From Dictyocoela muelleri (lineage: Eukaryota; Microsporidia), in contig SDVU01000733.1 in the NCBI GenBank assembly GCA_016256075.1, positions 1 to 11,032 on the forward strand: 11,032 nt of DNA, given 5' to 3'. Positions 6,991-11,032 of this stretch are shown here, piece by piece; position 1 is the stretch's first letter, and the number at the start of each line of letters is the position of its first letter. The notes below the pieces were generated by a model, which saw nothing but the letters and a program-made list of their open reading frames with translations, did no database searches and was not told the DNA's origin. The position numbers and the translations under genes are program-made.

Positions 6991-7860
6991 AACTAATATT
7001 AACGTAATCTAATAGTAAATTGATTTTTTTTTTCGATAAAGAATTGAATTTAATAAATAGAAAGAGTTTGTCACTTCATGGTTTGTCATATTTTTAGAAA
7101 AGGCTAGCAAACTTTATGACCACTTTGTTCAGTTATTGACAGCTTTTAAAGTTATAGGCTTCTTATAGTAAATTTATAGACTACTTTTGTAAATTTTTGG
7201 ATACATTTTTAGACTTATAGAATGCTTTTCGCAGATAATAGACTCTTTATGTGCTAAAAAATGTTATGTACTTAAAGATTCTATAAGGTATAATGAACTA
7301 AGAGATAAAAAATTTTGTTGATTAATTATAACGGATCAGTTTATTACATGTTTAGATACATTGCTATACATGGTAATTATATAAAAAAAACACAAAATAA
7401 CGTATAAAAATCTAAATTTCAAAAAAAATTTTGAATAATTATATGCGAATTTTTTTTCTGTCATTAATATTAAAAATTTTTATAGCTTATTTTTCTGTGT
7501 CATTTATAAGTTTTAGTAAAAAGAGCGTCTAGAAAGAATAAAATATGCTCTTTTAGTCATTAAAAAGCGTTCTATTATTTTAAAAAAATGATATTTGAGT
7601 CTGAAAAGTGTAGTCTTTATGTTTTATAAAAGTATTCTATAACTTTTCTATAATATGTCACAACCTTGCAAAGAGCTATCAAATATGAAATAACCCGTAT
7701 ATTCTAAAAAATTAAGGCCTTGATTATCATAAAAATGGTATAGACTTTATAACCTATTTAAAAATTTTTAATTCATAATTATATAAAAAATCTCGTGATT
7801 TTGAATAAACTTAAATACTATTGAGTCCCTTACCGTAGAAGAAATTTACATCAAAAAATG
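6991..7860. other. AT-rich region with weak 21-23 bp periodicity
   Basis: No gene was recognised. Between about 7151 and 7260 a degenerate unit like TTATAGACTACTTTTGTAAA recurs about five times at 18-23 bp spacing. Further on, similar strings (TTCTATAA, AGCGTTCTATTA) and an 8-bp inverted repeat AAAAGAGC/GCTCTTTT (7519-7526, 7547-7554) occur. This may be a decayed tandem array. Confidence 0.35.
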
Positions 7861-7883
7861 TATATCAAAAAATATAGAAAAAT

Positions 7884-7955
7884 ATGTTTTTGCGGAGAGT
7901 TATAGGTAAAATAAGTAAAAATTTAATTTTTTATAATTTTCTGTACTTAAAATAG
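7884..7955 (+). CDS. short open frame starting MFLRRV, copy 1
   Basis: A 23-codon frame begins MFLRRVIGKISKNL and ends at a stop at 7953-7955. Its first 19 bases match those of the frame at 8354 with one difference, a CGG versus AGG arginine codon, which is silent. It may be a truncated paralogue of that frame or simply the same non-coding repeat. No function is known. The end overlaps the fold-back segment at 7918-8034. Confidence 0.2.
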   Translation: MFLRRVIGKISKNLIFYNFLYLK

Positions 7956-8034
7956 CAATATACACATTAAATAAACATTTTTTTTTTAGTGTATATTGCT
8001 AATAAATAAAGAAAAATCATAAAAAATTTAATTT
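7918..8034. repeat. fold-back segment of about 117 bp
   Basis: AGCAATATACAC (7954-7965) pairs exactly with GTGTATATTGCT (7989-8000). Outer arms AAATTTAATTTTTTATAATTTTC and their imperfect reverse complement extend the palindrome to both ends. The loop is T-rich. Confidence 0.65.
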
Positions 8035-8340
8035 AGCTAATATTCCCAATTGTCCCTTAAAAACATATGTTTAAATTTTTATTTTAAATCTATTTTTGAT
8101 GTCCTTTCGGATTAAATTAGATAAAAATAGTTTTGTTTAAAACAATTTTAATAAATTTTTACATATGCCGAGAATTCAAAGAATTTAGAAATAAAATATA
8201 TATAAGACTGTCTTGTAAAACATTGATAAAAAAATGATACTTAAATTTTTATAAATAATTGTAAATAGGACTAAGAATTACCTTTCCATAATTTTATATT
8301 TTTTTCAAATTTATAATTTCAGTAATAACATGAAAAATTA
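8035..8340. other. AT-rich spacer, nothing recognised
   Basis: No gene, repeat or RNA was seen; stops are frequent in all frames. Confidence 0.5.
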
Positions 8341-8353
8341 ATAATGAAAAAAA

Positions 8354-8569
8354 ATGTTTTTGAGGAGAGTTAAAGATGTTATTGGCCTTGAAACATTTTT
8401 TAATAATAAAATTCAATTTTTTTTGAGACTATGCCCTAAAATAGTAATTAAAAATTATATTTTGGTAGAAAAATATATGCCCTTAAATAACACTAAAAAT
8501 CTCTCGAATAAATTTTATTTTTTTTATTTATTATATTCATTTTTAGTGTTAACTTCGGGTACAGTGTGA
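8354..8569 (+). CDS. hypothetical small protein starting MFLRRV, 71 residues
   Basis: An ATG-started frame of 71 codons begins MFLRRVKDVIGLETFF. It has a Phe/Leu-rich middle with one Cys (RLCPKIVIK), a polar stretch, then a hydrophobic C-terminal segment (FYFFYLLYSFLVL) that could span a membrane. A near-identical opening recurs at 7884, with a silent difference in the fourth codon, which is mild support for translation. The composition is what AT-rich DNA gives by chance, the C-terminal part includes a 13-bp inverted repeat (8488-8500/8539-8551), and no family is recognised. It may be a small lineage-specific gene, a gene fragment or chance. Confidence 0.25.
   Translation: MFLRRVKDVIGLETFFNNKIQFFLRLCPKIVIKNYILVEKYMPLNNTKNLSNKFYFFYLLYSFLVLTSGTV
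8488..8551. repeat. 13-bp inverted repeat
   Basis: TAACACTAAAAAT (8488-8500) and ATTTTTAGTGTTA (8539-8551) are exact reverse complements with a 38-base AT-rich loop. They lie within the 3' part of the hypothetical frame at 8354. Confidence 0.7.
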
Positions 8570-8925
8570 ACTCAGCACATTCAAATCTTTATAATTGTAA
8601 ATTCTTATATATTTTTTTATTAAACTTATATACTACTATGGCATAGTCGTCGCTCCGCCAATTGCCATTTATAATACAAATTAGAGGCGAATTTATATAT
8701 TATAAATAACAAAGTTTTGGCTATTTAAATATTTTTTTAGTTTTATTTATTTCTATAATTACTTTGTCTTTAAATAGATTTTTTATAGATGTTATTCTTT
8801 CTAATAAATAGATTATTTGGTCTTAATTGTGGCAATAAATTTTAAGGAAAAATTATCAGTTTTAAATTTAACAATATCTATGCTTAGCCTTATGATATTT
8901 ATATCGATCAAATACTTCATTCAAA
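8570..8925. other. AT-rich spacer
   Basis: No gene was recognised. A small GC-richer patch around 8640-8666 includes a CTATG-G-CATAG mini-palindrome. Confidence 0.45.
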
Positions 8926-8973
8926 GTGAAAGTTACAAAAAAATATAATTTTGAAAAATTAAAATATAATCTT

Positions 8974-9123
8974 ATGATGAAGACAAATTGTATTTTTAAA
9001 TTGAATAAGAAAAAATTAACCTTAGAATTGATTAACTTTATAAAAAACCCATATTTTATCTTATTAAATAAGAAAGATTGCAAACAAAGAATGTACTTTC
9101 TCTCCATTAATAATGAGAAATAA
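8974..9123 (+). CDS. doubtful small Lys/Asn-rich frame, 49 codons
   Basis: An ATG opens MMKTNCIFKLNKKK, followed by LTLELINFIKNPYFILLN and a Lys-rich tail ending at a stop at 9121-9123. The frame stays open upstream to about 8900 without another ATG. The mix of Lys, Asn and Leu is more protein-like than the opposite-strand frame (8868-9107), which is Phe-rich as shadows of such DNA are. No family is recognised. It may be a gene remnant. Confidence 0.18.
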   Translation: MMKTNCIFKLNKKKLTLELINFIKNPYFILLNKKDCKQRMYFLSINNEK

Positions 9124-9475
9124 AGAAACTTAAAATTATTGCAAACTTAATTTTTTTAGATATTACTAAATATCGAATTATATATAATCGAGCCTAAAAT
9201 AAGTAAGTACAAATTAGTCTAATCTAAATTTAGTACAATTTGTTTAATAATTCATAAAATTTAATCTTTATCATTCAACGAAAAGTAATTTTCATATTAG
9301 TAATTTTTTTTGTTTCTTTCCGTCTCATAATTACTGGTGCCTTAAGAGTATTTTTAAATTATTCTTAGTATAAATAAAACGACCACTCTAACTAATAACC
9401 ACATTCTGATTATTAGGATTAATTTGCAAGATTTAAAATATAATTTTATGCGATATATATATATATATATTACAT
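9124..9475. other. AT-rich spacer with a (AT)9 microsatellite
   Basis: No gene was seen. An (AT)9 run lies at 9453-9470, directly before a region of higher G+C. Confidence 0.5.
9453..9470. repeat. (AT)9 microsatellite
   Basis: Nine uninterrupted AT dinucleotides. Confidence 0.95.
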
Positions 9476-9850
9476 GCTGACAACATCCATAGCTGCCAAC
9501 CCGGAGAGTAGTCTCTAACCATAGTCTTATGATCTTTGGTTCCTGGTGTTCAAATAATACGTCACTTCCTAAGTTACCCAGAAGCCAAGCTGTATACGCG
9601 ATTTTCGTTTAATCAATGACTCGGCAGGATACAGGTAATTAGAGGCTTTTTCATGATATTTTATATATTACTACTTTTTGCCGAGATGCGTCCCCACTCA
9701 TCCCCACACCTAGGAGAGTCCCTTCTGCGTTATTTTCATATTAGACCAAGTCTTAATCAGCTATACCTCACCGGAACAACTGTATATTAAAACTATATTT
9801 CTATAGTTTTTGACAGCTTAATGTCATTCCCTATTATTTATTAAAGAGTG
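9476..9850. other. GC-shifted island, unidentified (old repeat or imported DNA)
   Basis: Base composition changes abruptly to a near-balanced mix over about 300 bp (roughly 9476-9780) and then returns to AT-rich DNA. The longest readable minus-strand stretch, about 9605 down to 9450, gives peptides such as LGSDVLFEHQEPKIIRLWLE and LRVGSYGCCQHV, but no family is recognised and the neighbouring frames are closed by stops. A 7-bp inverted repeat CTCGGCA/TGCCGAG lies at 9620-9626/9679-9685. With the tRNA-like stretch on its right, the whole could be a SINE-like or other dispersed element. Confidence 0.35.
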
Positions 9851-9922
9851 TACATCAGCGAGATTCGAACAAGATACTTAAATTTTACACTTAATAGTGT
9901 TAACAACTAAAGCTATCTGGCC
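9851..9922 (-). pseudogene. tRNA-like relic with A- and B-box-like sequences
   Basis: The minus strand reads TAGCTTTAGTTG (A-box-like, from 9915) and GTTCGAATC (B-box-like, from 9870). Their spacing of 45 bases is exactly that between U8 and G53 of a tRNA. An anticodon-like stem TTAAG/TTTAA with a 7-base loop fits between them. The acceptor arms and the T stem do not pair, and the base before the putative anticodon is not U, so this is not a working tRNA. It may be a decayed tRNA gene or the tRNA-derived head of a SINE whose body is the GC-shifted island to the left, which would be downstream on this strand. Confidence 0.4.
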
Positions 9923-9926
9923 TCGT

Positions 9927-9960
9927 AAAAAGTGTTCAAAAATTAAAAAGTGTTTAAAAA
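9927..9960. repeat. 16-bp direct repeat
   Basis: AAAAAGTGTTCAAAAA (9927-9942) and AAAAAGTGTTTAAAAA (9945-9960) differ at one base. They lie between the tRNA-like relic and the transposase pseudogene. Confidence 0.6.
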
Positions 9961-10094
9961 AAAATTTATAAATTTTTATTAAAATTTAAAAAATCAACTG
10001 ACACTTGATGCTTATTATTAAAATTAAAGCATATTATATTTAAAAATTCTGCCTTAAGTTGTCAAAATCTCTTTTTGTTTTTTTTTTGATTATT

Positions 10095-10840
10095 TTACAA
10101 TGTTATTGAATGATTCTCGGCTTAATTATTTGTTCCGAAAAATGAAATTTTAAATTCATAATTATGATATACCGTGTCATGAATAAAATTAATATCCGAC
10201 AAACACTTATATGTAGGATATTCGTCTGTCCAAATTTTAGACCCCAGGGCCACGTTCTTCTTAATAATAGGTATTAATGTCCCCCCCTTTTTTTTAGTAT
10301 GACAGTTGCGAAGACTCTTGTGATATTATGACAAACCTCAACTATACAGAGTGCTTCTGTTTTATTAAGCCCGTATTATACGACCTTTTAATTTTTATCT
10401 CATCATTTTATCATCTATTTTGACCATGTGCAAAGGTCCCCTCATCTGATTGTTTTCAAAATTTGGTTGTTCAATCCCGGCTTTTTTTTTATGAATCAAG
10501 TCCACAAACTTCTCATCCACTGAGAATGCCCTTTCAATGATTAACTATCGAGTGCCATCGCGAATTTGATTATAGATCGTAAAACTATTTTTAGACACTC
10601 TAAAAACCCATAAAAGCGAACCTAACCGATGTTAAAATATTTTTTATAATTAAAGCAATTCTTAGTAATGCATCTCCAATTTTTACTGTCTTTATTTCGA
10701 GCGAAAGAGACGAGCTTCATCGACACATTACAAATGGGTTATTTTTTTTTTTTCATTTTTTATTTTGATTTAAAACCCCAATGAAATATTCTATTTTTTT
10801 TTGAATTTGTGGCTTCTTCCAAACTTACAAACGTCAGCAT
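10095..10840 (-). pseudogene. second ISXO2/Merlin-like DDE transposase pseudogene
   Basis: Read on the minus strand from an ATG at 10840 (MLTFVSLEEATNSKK), several frames in succession give the whole family pattern. They run EYFIGVLN; PICNVSMKLVSFARNKDS and WRCITKNC (zinc-binding region, first Cys lost); IRDGT; ERAFSVDEKFVDLIHKKK; VKIDDK (the VEIDES block with the first Asp, near 10410-10424); CIVEVCHNITRVFATV; and TLIPIIKKNVALGSKIW. The last block leads into TDEYPTYKCL (second Asp, near 10218-10232), FIHDTVYHNYEF (the H.TVNH block) and a weak RESFNNIVK at the end. About 240 codons are spanned, which is near full length for the family. Stops occur in several blocks and the frame changes at least four times, one change lying at a run of seven C and eight T (10281-10295). 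No inverted repeats like those of the 3099-4121 element flank it. Its zinc-region residues differ from the first copy, so it is a different subfamily. Confidence 0.82.
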
Positions 10841-10849
10841 TAGGTTATT

Positions 10850-11032
10850 GAATTTTTATTTTTTTATTTTGATTACCTTCTTTATTTTGAATAAATTTTT
10901 TATTTTTAATTTTCTATTTTGAATAACTTTTTATTTTTAAATTTTTATTTTTAATTATTAATTTTTTTTTTTTTGTTATTTGTTTTTTGTTTATTGTTAT
11001 TTGTTTATTTTTTTTTTTTAATTTTTTATTTT
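10850..11032. repeat. T-rich low-complexity tract at the right edge
   Basis: The plus strand is almost pure T with A and few G or C, in loose units such as TTTATTTTGAATAA (three nearby copies) and then TTTGTTATTTG. It lies upstream of the transposase pseudogene and would be A-rich on that strand. Confidence 0.7.

Noticed and set aside
8868-9107. 79-codon minus-strand frame, Phe-rich
   Set aside because: It mirrors the Lys/Asn-rich plus-strand frame, and high Phe is typical of the shadow of A-rich coding-like DNA.

Overview
The window is very A+T-rich (about four fifths by eye) and gene-poor. It looks like repeat-rich eukaryotic DNA. Decayed IS1595/ISXO2-like (Merlin-type) DNA transposons, a Ty3/Gypsy-like gag relic, very high A+T and the absence of any clear host gene best fit a transposon-laden microsporidian. 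That assignment is inference from gene style, not proof. No intact housekeeping gene, rRNA or convincing functional tRNA was found.

Layout. Positions 1-1137 hold the 5' part of a minus-strand LTR retrotransposon fossil (LTR about 863-1137, then a broken gag) that runs off the left edge. From 1138 to 2600 there is AT-rich DNA with a few coding-like scraps. Positions 2600-2960 hold a 16-18 bp tandem repeat, clustered GCGACA motifs and T-rich DNA. Positions 3099-4121 are a well-delimited DNA transposon: it has imperfect terminal inverted repeats beginning GGATCGGGG, a perfect 8-bp target-site duplication (AATAAACT) and a plus-strand Merlin-like transposase pseudogene. Positions 4130-6090 are mostly plain AT-rich DNA, with a nested GC-rich hairpin at 4651-4703.

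Positions 6098-6384 and 6726-6990 are two copies of a nearly perfectly palindromic fold-back element (one whole, one lacking its left end). Positions 7000-8600 are AT-rich with weak periodicity, smaller fold-backs, and two short paralogous open frames that both begin MFLRRV. Positions 8900-9123 hold a doubtful small Lys/Asn-rich frame. Positions 9476-9925 are an island with clearly more G+C and a tRNA-like end (candidate SINE or other repeat). Positions 10095-10840 hold a second, unrelated-looking Merlin/ISXO2-type transposase pseudogene on the minus strand, followed by a long T-rich tract to the end.

The genes do not form a pathway. The window reads as a graveyard of mobile elements. The best-supported results are the TSD-flanked Merlin-type element, the second ISXO2-type transposase relic, and the fold-back family.
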